NCBI GenBank assembly: GCA_955652845.1
Contig: CATPBY010000507.1
Location: forward strand, 1-15,462
Direction of reading: 5' to 3'
Source of the DNA: an uncultured Terriglobales bacterium
Lineage (GTDB): Bacteria > Acidobacteriota > Terriglobia > Terriglobales > Acidobacteriaceae
Length of the DNA stretch: 15,462 bases
The position numbers were made by a program, and so were the translations under genes. The notes under the pieces were generated by a model. The model did not search any database. It was not told where the DNA came from and worked only from the letters and a program-made list of their open reading frames with translations. Below are positions 1 through 6,388 of this stretch, in pieces; position 1 is the first letter of the stretch; every line of letters starts with the position of its first letter.

Positions 1-31
1 CAAGAGCCAAGCTGGAAAAGAGAGAACAGAA
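1..31 (+). other. Spacer upstream of rplC with degenerate heptads
   Basis: This is the end of the spacer leading into rplC; no coding sequence can be recognised. It is purine-rich and can be read in 7-base steps (AAGAGCC at 2-8, AAGCTGG at 9-15, AAAAGAG at 16-22) ending against the ATG at 32. It therefore resembles the heptad arrays further downstream. No strong Shine-Dalgarno site is visible, only GAGAG-like purines. The gene expected upstream in this operon type is rpsJ, but none of it is in the window. Confidence 0.45.
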
Positions 32-763
32 ATGGCAAAAGTAACTGGAATTCTCGGCAAAAAAGTCGGCATGACGCAACTCTTCGACGATAAGGGCGAC
101 GTTCATCCCGCGACCGTACTGCAGGCCGGACCCTGCGTGATTACGCAGCATAAGACGCAGACTAAGGACGGATATGTTGCCGCACAGATCGGCCTGGTCG
201 AGTTCGTGAAAGAGTCGCGGCTGACCAAGCCGGCTCGCGGCCATCTGGGAAAACACAATCTGCCTCCGGTAAAATTCATGCGCGAAGTCCCCATCGAGGT
301 TGACGAAAAGGCGCAGGGCGACGGGGCGGTCAAGGCCGGCGATCGCGTGCTGGTCGACATTTTTGATGGCGAGCGCTTCGTGGATATCGTCGGCATCAGC
401 AAAGGACGCGGTTTTACCGGCGTGGTAAAGCGCCACCACTTCGGGGGCGGACCTAAATCGCACGGCTCGATGTTTCAGATCACCGGATCCATCGGTTCTT
501 CGGCATTCCCTTCGCGCGTATTTAAGGGCATGCGGATGTCGGGGCACATGGGCGTGGATCGCGTGACGGTGCGCAACCTGCGCATTCTGGGCGTGGAGAA
601 AGAAGACAATCTGCTGGTGGTTGAAGGCTGCGTGCCTGGACCCAACGGCGGGTATCTGGTGATCACGAAAGCCAAAAAGCCGCCGAGAGAGCGGCGCGGA
701 TTTGCCGGAGCCGCGACGGTTGACCCGTTGAAGGCTGCCAAGAGGGCGGCCAAGAAAGCGTAG
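32..763 (+). CDS. rplC: 50S ribosomal protein L3
   Basis: L3 is an early-assembly protein of the large subunit; it binds 23S rRNA domain VI and reaches towards the peptidyl transferase centre. The 243-residue product opens with the family signature (GILGKKVGMTQLF, residues 6-18). The conserved central loop is at about 137-175 (HFGGGPKSHGSM, then VFKGMRMSGHMG). Where E. coli L3 has the glutamine methylated by PrmB, this protein reads GSIGSSAF, so that target appears absent. It is longer than the usual 205-220 residues because of a basic, alanine-rich C-terminal tail (about 215-243). It is followed by rplD after 50 bp. The identification is certain. Confidence 0.99.
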   Translation: MAKVTGILGKKVGMTQLFDDKGDVHPATVLQAGPCVITQHKTQTKDGYVAAQIGLVEFVKESRLTKPARGHLGKHNLPPVKFMREVPIEVDEKAQGDGAVKAGDRVLVDIFDGERFVDIVGISKGRGFTGVVKRHHFGGGPKSHGSMFQITGSIGSSAFPSRVFKGMRMSGHMGVDRVTVRNLRILGVEKEDNLLVVEGCVPGPNGGYLVITKAKKPPRERRGFAGAATVDPLKAAKRAAKKA

Positions 764-813
764 GAAAGCGCACGGGCACGGGTGATGACGCCGGGTGCCT
801 GCACGGAAAGCAT

Positions 814-1554
814 ATGGCAAGCATTGATATTCATAACTTGAGCGGAGCCAAGGTCGGGACTCTGGAGCTGGCCGACGAGGTCTTCGGCGCGGTCAATGAG
901 GACCTGCTGTGGGAGGCGGTGAAGCATTACCGCGCTGGTCAGCATGCCGGCACGCATGCCACCAAGAACAAAAAGCTGGTATCGGGCGCCGGCAAGAAGC
1001 TGTGGAAACAGAAAGGCACGGGACGCGCGCGCGTAGGTTCCATCCGCTCGCCGCTGTGGCGGCATGGCGGGACGGTGCACGGTCCGCAGCCGCGCTCCTA
1101 CGATTACGCCTTTCCCCGCAAGAAATTGCTGGGCGCTCTGCGTTCCGCGCTGGCGTCGAAGTACGCGGACGGCAAGCTGATCGTGGTCAACGCCTTCGAC
1201 GTGAAAGAACCAAAAAGCAAAGAATTTCGCGGAGCCCTGGACGCATTGAAAGTGGATAGCACGGCGCTGCTGGTGGAAGTTCCCAAACATGGGAACCGGA
1301 ATCTGGATCTGAGTTCGCGCAATCTCGCAGGAATCGAATTGTTGAGTGGCGACCAGGTTCATCCTTACCATTTACTGCGCTATGATCGCGCGATCTTTTC
1401 CCAGCCGGCGATTGAGAAATTGCAAATCTCGCTGAAGAGTTCAATCTCGAAGCGTCAGCGCAAAGCTGCCGAAGGCGAAGGTAAAGACCAGAAAAAGGCG
1501 ATACGCGCTCCGCGGCGCCGGGTGCGTCATGAAAAAGCGGCGGAGGTGGCGTGA
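814..1554 (+). CDS. rplD: 50S ribosomal protein L4
   Basis: L4 binds 23S rRNA domain I; its extended loop lines the exit tunnel, and in E. coli it also represses the S10 operon. The basic tunnel loop is at about residues 45-95, including KQKGTGRARVGSIRSPLWRHGG. The globular fold runs to about residue 210 (LLRYDRAIFSQPAIEKLQ). The last 36 or so residues form a basic tail (KRQRKAAEGEGKDQKK and onward) beyond the usual 200-210 residue length. The start ATG follows GGAAAG at 804-809. The stop codon TGA (1552-1554) shares its last base with the ATG of rplW, so the two are probably translationally coupled. Confidence 0.99.
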   Translation: MASIDIHNLSGAKVGTLELADEVFGAVNEDLLWEAVKHYRAGQHAGTHATKNKKLVSGAGKKLWKQKGTGRARVGSIRSPLWRHGGTVHGPQPRSYDYAFPRKKLLGALRSALASKYADGKLIVVNAFDVKEPKSKEFRGALDALKVDSTALLVEVPKHGNRNLDLSSRNLAGIELLSGDQVHPYHLLRYDRAIFSQPAIEKLQISLKSSISKRQRKAAEGEGKDQKKAIRAPRRRVRHEKAAEVA

Positions 1555-1847
1555 TGAAATCGGCATATCAGATACTTCGCCGTCCGGTGATCACCGAAAA
1601 GGGTCTGGCCATCAAGGAAAACCAGAACACCCTGGTCTTCCAGGTGGCGCCGGCCGCGACCAAGACGGAGATCAAAGAGGCGGTGCAGACGATTTTCAAA
1701 GTGAAAGTGCGCTCGGTGCGCACCGCCAACTATCCCGGCAAGGAACGCCGCCGCGGACGCTTCGCCGGCTACCGTCCAGATTGGAAGAAGGCATTTGTGC
1801 GTCTGAGGGCCGGCGAGAAGATGCCGGATTACGCACAGAATTTGTAA
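1554..1847 (+). CDS. rplW: 50S ribosomal protein L23
   Basis: L23 sits at the tunnel exit and is the docking site for trigger factor and SRP. The 97-residue product has the family N-terminus (ILRRPVITEKG) and a short basic loop (YPGKERRRGRFAGYRPDWKKAFVRL) followed by a final strand. I chose the ATG at 1554 over the in-frame GTG at 1551. The strong GGAGGTG at 1542-1548 lies 5 bases from the ATG but only 2 from the GTG. The ATG overlaps the rplD stop by one base. A 115-bp repeat-filled spacer separates it from rplB. Confidence 0.98.
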   Translation: MKSAYQILRRPVITEKGLAIKENQNTLVFQVAPAATKTEIKEAVQTIFKVKVRSVRTANYPGKERRRGRFAGYRPDWKKAFVRLRAGEKMPDYAQNL

Positions 1848-1850
1848 GAC

Positions 1851-1962
1851 AGCTATCAGCCGTCAGCTTTCAGCAACTGCGGCACGAGCCAGTAAAAGCT
1901 GAGAGCTGAGAGCTAAGAGGTAAGAATCGGAAGTTAAGAGCCGGAAACTAAGAGCTGATTTT
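1851..1962 (+). repeat. Inverted heptad array with GATTTT tail before rplB
   Basis: Nearly the whole rplW-rplB spacer is built of degenerate 7-base units. Four units in one orientation (AGCTATC at 1851, then 1858, 1865 and 1872) are followed by nine units in the complementary orientation at 1894-1956 (AAAAGCT, GAGAGCT twice, and so on, the last AAGAGCT at 1950-1956). The six bases GATTTT (1957-1962) then touch the rplB ATG. The two halves are partly complementary, so the RNA can fold into an imperfect hairpin. There is no GGAGG-type site; only the AAGAG of the last heptad sits about 8 bases from the start. Confidence 0.85.
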
Positions 1963-2790
1963 ATGACAATCAAGACCTACAGACCGACAACCCAAACGCT
2001 GCGCTACCGCACCACCATCGTCAATGACGATCTTACGACCAGCCAGCCGCACAAGCCGTTGCTCGAACCGAAGCAGCGCACCGGCGGCCGCCGCAACAGT
2101 GGGGATACCACCATCTGGCACCGCGGCGGAGGGCACAAGCGCAAGCTGCGCATCATTGATTTCAAGCGCGACAAGATCGGAATCCCGGCAACCGTGGCGA
2201 CTATTGAGTACGATCCCAACCGCTCCGCTCGCATTGCGCTGCTGAATTACGCGGATGGCGAGAAGCGTTACATCCTGCAACCGGATGGCCTGAAGGTTGG
2301 ACAAAAAGTGGTGAGCGGTCCCGAGGCCGATATTCTGGTGGGCAATGCTTTGCCGCTGAAAAATATTCCCCCGGGCACGACGATTCACAACGTCGAGTTG
2401 AAACCGGGCAAGGGAGCGCAGATGGTGCGCTCGGCGGGCGGCTCGGCGCAACTGGTGGCTAAAGAAGGCGAATACGCGCTGGTGAAACTGCCGTCGGGTG
2501 AAACTCGCAAAGTTGCGCAGGACTGTATGGCGACAATCGGCCAGGTCGGCAACCTCGATCACGAGAACGTCACCATCGGCAAAGCCGGACGCATGCGCTG
2601 GATGGGATGGCGCCCGGTAAACCGCGGCGTCTCCATGAACCCGGTCGACCATCCGCACGGCGGTGGCGAGGGCAAAACTTCGGGAGGCCGGCATCCGGTG
2701 ACCCCATGGGGGCAGCCGACACGCGGCTATAAAACTCGCTATAACAAACGCACCGACGCATTTATCGTGAACCGTCGCGGAAAGAAATAA
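1963..2790 (+). CDS. rplB: 50S ribosomal protein L2
   Basis: L2 is a primary 23S rRNA-binding protein needed for subunit association and peptidyl transferase activity. The 275-residue product has the usual length. It carries the N-terminal segment RTGGRRNSGDTTIWHRGGGHKR (about 40-61), a central SH3-like/OB pair, and the conserved C-terminal loop NPVDHPHGGGEG, whose histidine (E. coli His229 equivalent) lies close to the catalytic centre. It ends in the expected basic RRGKK. The start is fixed by the family N-terminus (TIKTYRPTTQTLRYRT). Initiation must rely on the heptad/GATTTT leader because no good Shine-Dalgarno site is present. Confidence 0.99.
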   Translation: MTIKTYRPTTQTLRYRTTIVNDDLTTSQPHKPLLEPKQRTGGRRNSGDTTIWHRGGGHKRKLRIIDFKRDKIGIPATVATIEYDPNRSARIALLNYADGEKRYILQPDGLKVGQKVVSGPEADILVGNALPLKNIPPGTTIHNVELKPGKGAQMVRSAGGSAQLVAKEGEYALVKLPSGETRKVAQDCMATIGQVGNLDHENVTIGKAGRMRWMGWRPVNRGVSMNPVDHPHGGGEGKTSGGRHPVTPWGQPTRGYKTRYNKRTDAFIVNRRGKK

Positions 2791-2806
2791 GTTTTTGGAC
2801 TTAACC

Positions 2807-2840
2807 AAGAGCTAGGAGCTAACAGCTAAAAGCTGACTTT
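2807..2840 (+). repeat. Heptad array with GACTTT tail before rpsS
   Basis: Four consecutive 7-base units (AAGAGCT at 2807-2813, AGGAGCT at 2814-2820, AACAGCT at 2821-2827, AAAAGCT at 2828-2834) are followed by GACTTT (2835-2840) and the rpsS ATG. The unit, the phase and the pyrimidine-rich tail match the rplB leader. There is no reverse-orientation half here. AGGAGCT is Shine-Dalgarno-like but lies about 20 bases from the start, too far to act directly. Confidence 0.85.
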
Positions 2841-3206
2841 ATGGCACGTTCAACCAAAAAGGGACCGTTCGTCGACGTCTACCTGCAATCGCGGGTGGAA
2901 GGCATGAACGCGCGCAATGAGAAGAAAGTGTTGCGCACCTGGTCGCGGCGCTCGACCATTATTCCGGAGATGGTGGGGCACACCATCGCCGTGCATAACG
3001 GCAAGAAATTTATTCCGGTATATGTCACCGAGAACATGGTCGGGCACAAGCTGGGCGAATTCAGCTTCACCCGCCAGTTCAAAGGACACTCGATGCGCGC
3101 GGCCACGGAAGTTGCCGCCAAACCGGCGGGCGTGCCCGGCGGTCCGGGAGCGATCACACCCTCCGCAGGAGCGGCCCCGGCGGCGCCCGCGGCGCCCAAG
3201 ACGTAA
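2841..3206 (+). CDS. rpsS: 30S ribosomal protein S19 with Ala/Pro-rich C-terminal tail
   Basis: S19 lies in the head of the small subunit, pairs with S13 and contacts the A-site tRNA and the B1a bridge. The conserved core covers residues 1-92 (ARSTKKGPFVD, then RRSTIIPEMVGHTIAVHNGK and KLGEFSFTRQFKGH). It is followed by a tail of about 29 residues made mostly of Ala, Pro and Gly, ending AAPAAPKT. Typical S19 is 90-95 residues, so the tail is an extra; its composition suggests a disordered extension. The reading frame continues cleanly into the tail, and I see no sign of a frameshift. Confidence 0.98.
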   Translation: MARSTKKGPFVDVYLQSRVEGMNARNEKKVLRTWSRRSTIIPEMVGHTIAVHNGKKFIPVYVTENMVGHKLGEFSFTRQFKGHSMRAATEVAAKPAGVPGGPGAITPSAGAAPAAPAAPKT

Positions 3207-3210
3207 AACC

Positions 3211-3272
3211 AGCTGTTGGCTTTTAGCCTTAGCTAAAAGCCAAAGCTGAGAGTTAAGACCTAAGACCTGAGA
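3211..3272 (+). repeat. Perfect 12-bp hairpin plus heptad array before rplV
   Basis: TTGGCTTTTAGC (3216-3227) and GCTAAAAGCCAA (3232-3243) are perfect reverse complements around a four-base loop, CTTA. The 3' arm runs into heptads in phase (CAAAGCT 3241-3247, GAGAGTT 3248-3254, AAGACCT 3255-3261 and again 3262-3268), then GAGA and the rplV ATG. No U-tract follows the stem, so it is not an intrinsic terminator. This copy lacks the GATTTT tail. Confidence 0.85.
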
Positions 3273-3782
3273 ATGACTATGGAATATCGAGCCCAAGCCC
3301 GTTACATGCGCGTGTCGCCGCAGAAGGCACGCCTGGTGCTGGACCTGATCAAGGGCCGCAGAGTTGAAGACGCGCTCAATACGCTGGTCTTCACCAAGAA
3401 GCGGGTGGCGGCCACGATTGAAAAGCTGCTGCGCTCGGCGCTTGAAAATGCCAACTATCTAAGTTCGGAAAAAGGCATTGACGTCGACGTGGACAAGCTT
3501 TACGTGAAGCACGCGGTAGCTAACGATGGTCCGCGCATGAAGCGGATTCGTCCGGCGCCCATGGGCCGCGCCTTCCGCTACGTCCGCCGTATCGCGCACA
3601 TCGAGATCGCGCTCGCCGAGCGCGGCAGGAGTGGAGAATCGGTCGCGACCGTGGCCGGCGAAGAAAGGGCGCACGCCAAAACTACGGCAAAGGGCGGCAG
3701 AGTGACCGGAAAGGCCAGAGCCAGGGCTAAGGGCAAAACCGCAGCTGGCAAGCCGAAAAAGAAGTTTGCAGGAGCTAAATAA
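3273..3782 (+). CDS. rplV: 50S ribosomal protein L22 with long basic C-terminal extension
   Basis: L22 touches all 23S rRNA domains, and its beta-hairpin lines the exit tunnel where macrolide resistance mutations occur. The core is residues 1-116: YMRVSPQKARLVLDLIKG near the start and the hairpin MKRIRPAPMGRAFRYVRR at about 89-106. The final 50 or so residues (about 117-169) are an Ala/Gly/Lys/Arg-rich extension ending KPKKKFAGAK, making the protein roughly 1.5 times the usual 110 residues. The ATG at 3279 is an equally possible start, giving MEYRAQ. An AGGAG at 3770-3774 inside the 3' end serves rpsC. Confidence 0.98.
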   Translation: MTMEYRAQARYMRVSPQKARLVLDLIKGRRVEDALNTLVFTKKRVAATIEKLLRSALENANYLSSEKGIDVDVDKLYVKHAVANDGPRMKRIRPAPMGRAFRYVRRIAHIEIALAERGRSGESVATVAGEERAHAKTTAKGGRVTGKARARAKGKTAAGKPKKKFAGAK

Positions 3783-3784
3783 TT

Positions 3785-4456
3785 ATGGGACAAAAAGTCC
3801 ATCCTTACGGATTTCGCCTGGGCTACACCAAGCCGTGGAAGTCGCGCTGGTTTGCCGAGCGTGGTTACGACAAGCAGCTGCTCGAAGACGTCAAGCTGAA
3901 GAACGAACTGAAAGACAAGCTGAAGTCGGCGGGCGTGAGCTCAATCGAAATCGAGCGTCCCGGCAACAAGCTGCGGGTGATCATCAAAACGGCGCGGCCT
4001 GGCATCATCATCGGACGCAAAGGGGCTGAGATCGATAAGCTCAAACAGGAAGTGCAGAAGCGCATGAATGGCCGCGATGTCTATATCGATATCCAGGAAG
4101 TGCATAAGCCGGAACTGGATGCGCAGCTGGTCTCGGAGTCGATCGCGCTGCAGCTCGAAAAGCGAGTTGGTTTCCGCCGCGCCATGCGCAAATCCGTGGA
4201 TTCGGCGCTGCGCTTCGGTTGCAAGGGGATCAAGGTCCGGGTGAGCGGTCGCCTGAATGGCAATGAAATCGCCCGCTCGGAGTGGTATCTGCAGGGCCGT
4301 CTGCCGCTGCACACGCTGCGCGCGGATATCGATTATGGCTTTACCGAGGCCCGCACTACCTACGGCGTGATTGGCGTGAAGTGCTGGATCTACCGCGGCG
4401 AGATTCTGCCGGCGGCGAAGAAGCGCGACGCCCAGCAGCCTGCAGGCGCGTTTTAA
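3785..4456 (+). CDS. rpsC: 30S ribosomal protein S3
   Basis: S3 forms part of the mRNA entry channel and its helicase activity. The N-terminus GQKVHPYGFRLG is the family signature. A type II KH domain carries the GxxG loop GRKG at residues 77-80. The C-terminal S3 domain follows (GCKGIKVRVSGRLNGNEIARSEW, then GVIGVKCWIYRGEI). At 223 residues the length is normal. The gene starts two bases after the rplV stop and uses AGGAG at 3770-3774 within rplV, so translation is probably coupled. Confidence 0.99.
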   Translation: MGQKVHPYGFRLGYTKPWKSRWFAERGYDKQLLEDVKLKNELKDKLKSAGVSSIEIERPGNKLRVIIKTARPGIIIGRKGAEIDKLKQEVQKRMNGRDVYIDIQEVHKPELDAQLVSESIALQLEKRVGFRRAMRKSVDSALRFGCKGIKVRVSGRLNGNEIARSEWYLQGRLPLHTLRADIDYGFTEARTTYGVIGVKCWIYRGEILPAAKKRDAQQPAGAF

Positions 4457-4463
4457 GAAGGCA

Positions 4464-4504
4464 GCAGAAGTGAAATTCTGCGGCTGGCGAGAGAGCTGAT
4501 TTTT
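4464..4504 (+). repeat. Small hairpin, one heptad and GATTTTT tail before rplP
   Basis: GCAGAA (4464-4469) and TTCTGC (4476-4481) form a perfect 6-bp stem with a 6-base loop. After GGCTGGC come the heptad GAGAGCT (4491-4497) and GATTTTT (4498-4504), which abuts the rplP ATG. The last 14 bases match the rplB leader apart from one extra T. No Shine-Dalgarno site is apparent. Confidence 0.7.
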
Positions 4505-4924
4505 ATGTTGATGCCGAAAAAAGTTAAGTACCGCAAGCAGCAGCGCGGACGCATGACCGGGAAAGCCTGGCGCGGCAGCGAGCTGGCTTTCGGAGATTAT
4601 GCGCTGAAAGTGCTTGAGCCGGGCTGGATCACCGACCGGCAGATCGAGGCCAGCCGCGTCGCCATGACCCGCTTCATCAAGCGTGGCGGCAAGATCTGGA
4701 TCCGTCTGTTTCCCGACAAGCCCGTCACCAAAAAGCCGGCTGAAACCCGTATGGGTAAAGGCAAAGGCGCGCCCGACCACTGGGTGGCGGTGGTGCGCCC
4801 GGGCAAGATTCTGTTCGAGATGGAAGGCGTGACCGCGCAGGAAGCGGGCGAGGCCATGCGTCTGGCATCGCACAAACTGCCGCTGCGCACCAGCTTCGTG
4901 AAGCGGCAATCCGCAGCGCACTGA
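4505..4924 (+). CDS. rplP: 50S ribosomal protein L16
   Basis: L16 is a late-assembly large-subunit protein near the A-site tRNA elbow. The start is fixed by the near-universal N-terminus MLMPKKVKYRKQQRGR. The conserved loop TRMGKGKGAPDHWVAVV contains the arginine that is hydroxylated by YcfD/RoxA in some bacteria; whether that happens here is unknown. At 139 residues the length is normal. It follows rpsC after 48 bp and precedes rpmC after 30 bp, the standard order. Confidence 0.99.
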   Translation: MLMPKKVKYRKQQRGRMTGKAWRGSELAFGDYALKVLEPGWITDRQIEASRVAMTRFIKRGGKIWIRLFPDKPVTKKPAETRMGKGKGAPDHWVAVVRPGKILFEMEGVTAQEAGEAMRLASHKLPLRTSFVKRQSAAH

Positions 4925-4930
4925 GACTTT

Positions 4931-4951
4931 GGAACCAGGAACCGGGAACTG
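4931..4951 (+). repeat. Three GGAACCG-type heptads before rpmC
   Basis: GGAACCA (4931-4937), GGAACCG (4938-4944) and GGAACTG (4945-4951) are three tandem 7-base units, followed by ATC and the rpmC ATG. The unit sequence differs from the RAGAGCT family but the period is the same. The GGAA cores are weak Shine-Dalgarno candidates; the last one ends 6 bases before the start codon. Confidence 0.75.
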
Positions 4952-4954
4952 ATC

Positions 4955-5167
4955 ATGAAAGCCGAGAAAGTCCGCAACTTAACCGACGACGAACTGCGCC
5001 ATCAGGAACGCGAACTCGCCGATCAGCTGTTCAAGCTCAAGTTCCAGCTCAACATGGGCCAGACCGAGAGCCTGAAGAAAATGCGCGGCCTGCGCAAAGA
5101 CATCGCGCGGGTAAAGACCATCGCCCGCGAGCGTGGCACGGCTGCGGGCGCAACGGAGAAGAAGTAA
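4955..5167 (+). CDS. rpmC: 50S ribosomal protein L29
   Basis: L29 is a small two-helix protein at the tunnel exit beside L23. The 70-residue product shows the typical helical hairpin: RNLTDDELRHQERELADQLFKLKFQ, then LKKMRGLRKDIARVKTIARER. A short Ala/Gly/Lys tail follows (GTAAGATEKK). The rpsQ start lies two bases after its stop codon. Both sequence and position, between L16 and S17, support the call. Confidence 0.98.
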   Translation: MKAEKVRNLTDDELRHQERELADQLFKLKFQLNMGQTESLKKMRGLRKDIARVKTIARERGTAAGATEKK

Positions 5168-5169
5168 TC

Positions 5170-5499
5170 ATGCCCGAGACCAGGACCAATGCACATCAGG
5201 GCGAGGCAGTGGAAGCGGCAGGCCGGCGGAAAATCATCGTGGGCGAAGTCGTCTCCAATCGCATGAAAAAAACCATTGTGGTGGAAGTGGTGCGCAAGAA
5301 GGCGCATCCCTTCTACGGCCGGGTGGTCTCCAAGGCGAAGAAGTTTTACGCCCACGACGAGAAGAACCAGGCCCACATTGGTGACGTGGTGCGCCTCGAG
5401 GAGACGCGTCCGCTTTCCAAGCTCAAGCGCTGGCGGTTGAAAGAAATTGTCCGCCAGGCCGCGCTGGTGCCGGAACATACCGCTGCCGAAGTGAAGTAA
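5170..5499 (+). CDS. rpsQ: 30S ribosomal protein S17
   Basis: S17 is an OB-fold primary binder of the 16S rRNA 5' domain. The conserved core begins at about residue 18 with RRKIIVGEVVSNRMKKTIVVEV and continues through RVVSKAKKFYAHDE and GDVVRLEETRPLSKLKRWRL. The protein is 109 residues, against about 85 in E. coli. The extra length comes from an acidic/polar N-terminal stretch (residues 1-17) and a C-terminal tail. The start is supported by GGAG at 5155-5158 inside rpmC, although an internal start cannot be excluded. Confidence 0.98.
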   Translation: MPETRTNAHQGEAVEAAGRRKIIVGEVVSNRMKKTIVVEVVRKKAHPFYGRVVSKAKKFYAHDEKNQAHIGDVVRLEETRPLSKLKRWRLKEIVRQAALVPEHTAAEVK

Positions 5500-5524
5500 C
5501 CGGCGGCATAGAGGGAGATTCATT

Positions 5525-5896
5525 ATGGCAGTGATGATGAGAAGCATGCTGGAGGTGGCCGACAACTCCGGCGCCCGCAAGCTGCAAATGATCCTGCCGC
5601 TCGGCGGCGCGACCGGGTTGCGCGCCGGCCTGGGGGATGTGGTTACCGCCAGCGTGAAGGAGGCGGCGCCCGATGGCCAGGTGCAAAAAGGAAAAGTGGT
5701 GAAGGCGGTCATCGTGCGAACCCGCAAGGAGCATCGCCGTCGCGACGGCACCTACATTCGCTTTGACCAGAATGCCGCCGTGCTTATCAACGACGCCGGC
5801 GAGCCCGTGGGCACGCGCGTCTTTGGGCCGGTCGCCCGCGAGCTGCGCGAGAAGAAATTCCTGAAGATCGTGTCGCTCGCGCCGGAAGTTTTGTAG
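5525..5896 (+). CDS. rplN: 50S ribosomal protein L14
   Basis: L14 is a five-stranded beta-barrel protein at the subunit interface, contacting 16S helix 14 and the RsfS silencing factor. The 123-residue product has the family features: SMLEVADNSGARKLQMI near the start, VKEAAPDGQVQKGKVVKAVIVRTRKE, FDQNAAVLIND, and the ending FLKIVSLAPEVL. A clear GGGAG at 5513-5517, 7 bases upstream, supports the start. In many genomes this is the first gene of the spc operon. No promoter could be identified in the 25-bp spacer, so it is probably read through from the S10 part. Confidence 0.99.
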   Translation: MAVMMRSMLEVADNSGARKLQMILPLGGATGLRAGLGDVVTASVKEAAPDGQVQKGKVVKAVIVRTRKEHRRRDGTYIRFDQNAAVLINDAGEPVGTRVFGPVARELREKKFLKIVSLAPEVL

Positions 5897-5916
5897 GGAC
5901 AGAGATTGTGTAAGGG

Positions 5917-5930
5917 CGGCGTTCTCGCCG
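5917..5930 (+). repeat. GC-rich hairpin in the rplN-rplX spacer
   Basis: CGGCG (5917-5921) and CGCCG (5926-5930) form a 5-bp stem with loop TTCT in the 83-bp spacer between rplN and rplX. No U-tract follows, so this is not an intrinsic terminator. The rest of the spacer is GC-rich and shows no reading frame. GGGAAGAGGG (5961-5970) and GGAA (5975-5978) are the ribosome binding candidates for rplX. It looks like a compact dispersed hairpin rather than a heptad array. Confidence 0.5.
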
Positions 5931-5979
5931 GTCGGGGCAAAGGGAAGCCCGGCAGTTCAGGGGAAGAGGGTTTTGGAAA

Positions 5980-6321
5980 ATGGCAACCGTAGTCAGAGCG
6001 CATAAACGAGTTGATATCCGCCGCAATGACACCGTGAAGGTGATCACCGGCCGCGACAAGGGCAAAGAAGGCCGCGTGCTTCGCGTGTTTCCCAACGATG
6101 CCAAGGTCCTGGTGGAGCACGTGATGCTGGTAAAAAAACACGTCCGGCCCAATCCGCAGCGCAACGTGAAGGGTGGAATCGCCGAGCAGGAGAGCCGCAT
6201 CTCGCTCTCCAACGTGCAACTGGTGTGCGCCACCTGCGGCCCCGTCCGCATCGGCCATGAAGTGCGCGGCGACCGCAAGGTGCGGGTATGCAGGAAGTGC
6301 GGGACCACGCTGGACAAGTGA
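5980..6321 (+). CDS. rplX: 50S ribosomal protein L24, zinc-ribbon type
   Basis: L24 is one of the two assembly-initiator proteins of the large subunit and sits near the tunnel exit. A KOW motif lies at about residues 19-45 (VKVITGRDKGKEGRVLRVFP). VLVEHVMLVKKHVRPN follows, the typical L24 second strand pair. The C-terminal segment has Cys83-x2-Cys86 and Cys104-x2-Cys107 spaced like a zinc ribbon (CATCGP and CRKCGTTL). E. coli L24 lacks these cysteines. At 113 residues it is slightly longer than the usual 100-105. Confidence 0.98.
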   Translation: MATVVRAHKRVDIRRNDTVKVITGRDKGKEGRVLRVFPNDAKVLVEHVMLVKKHVRPNPQRNVKGGIAEQESRISLSNVQLVCATCGPVRIGHEVRGDRKVRVCRKCGTTLDK

Positions 6322-6337
6322 CCGCGTTTTGCAGGCG

Positions 6338-6353
6338 TGAGCCCGCAGGCTCA
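6338..6353 (+). repeat. Hairpin in the rplX-rplE spacer
   Basis: TGAGCC (6338-6343) and GGCTCA (6348-6353) are perfect reverse complements around CGCA. The stem lies 35 bases upstream of the preferred rplE start and is not followed by a U-run. Its role is unknown. In E. coli the rplE-proximal region of the spc mRNA binds S8, but this small stem has no visible S8-site features that I can confirm. Confidence 0.5.
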
Positions 6354-6388
6354 TCCCGGGCGTAGGGAGGATGTCGGAGCTGGAGCAT

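Noticed and set aside
3180..3206. Frameshift as the cause of the S19 tail
   Set aside because: The frame is continuous, the tail has a biased Ala/Pro composition like other extensions in this operon, and no homology to S19 appears in another frame. It is reported as an extension instead.
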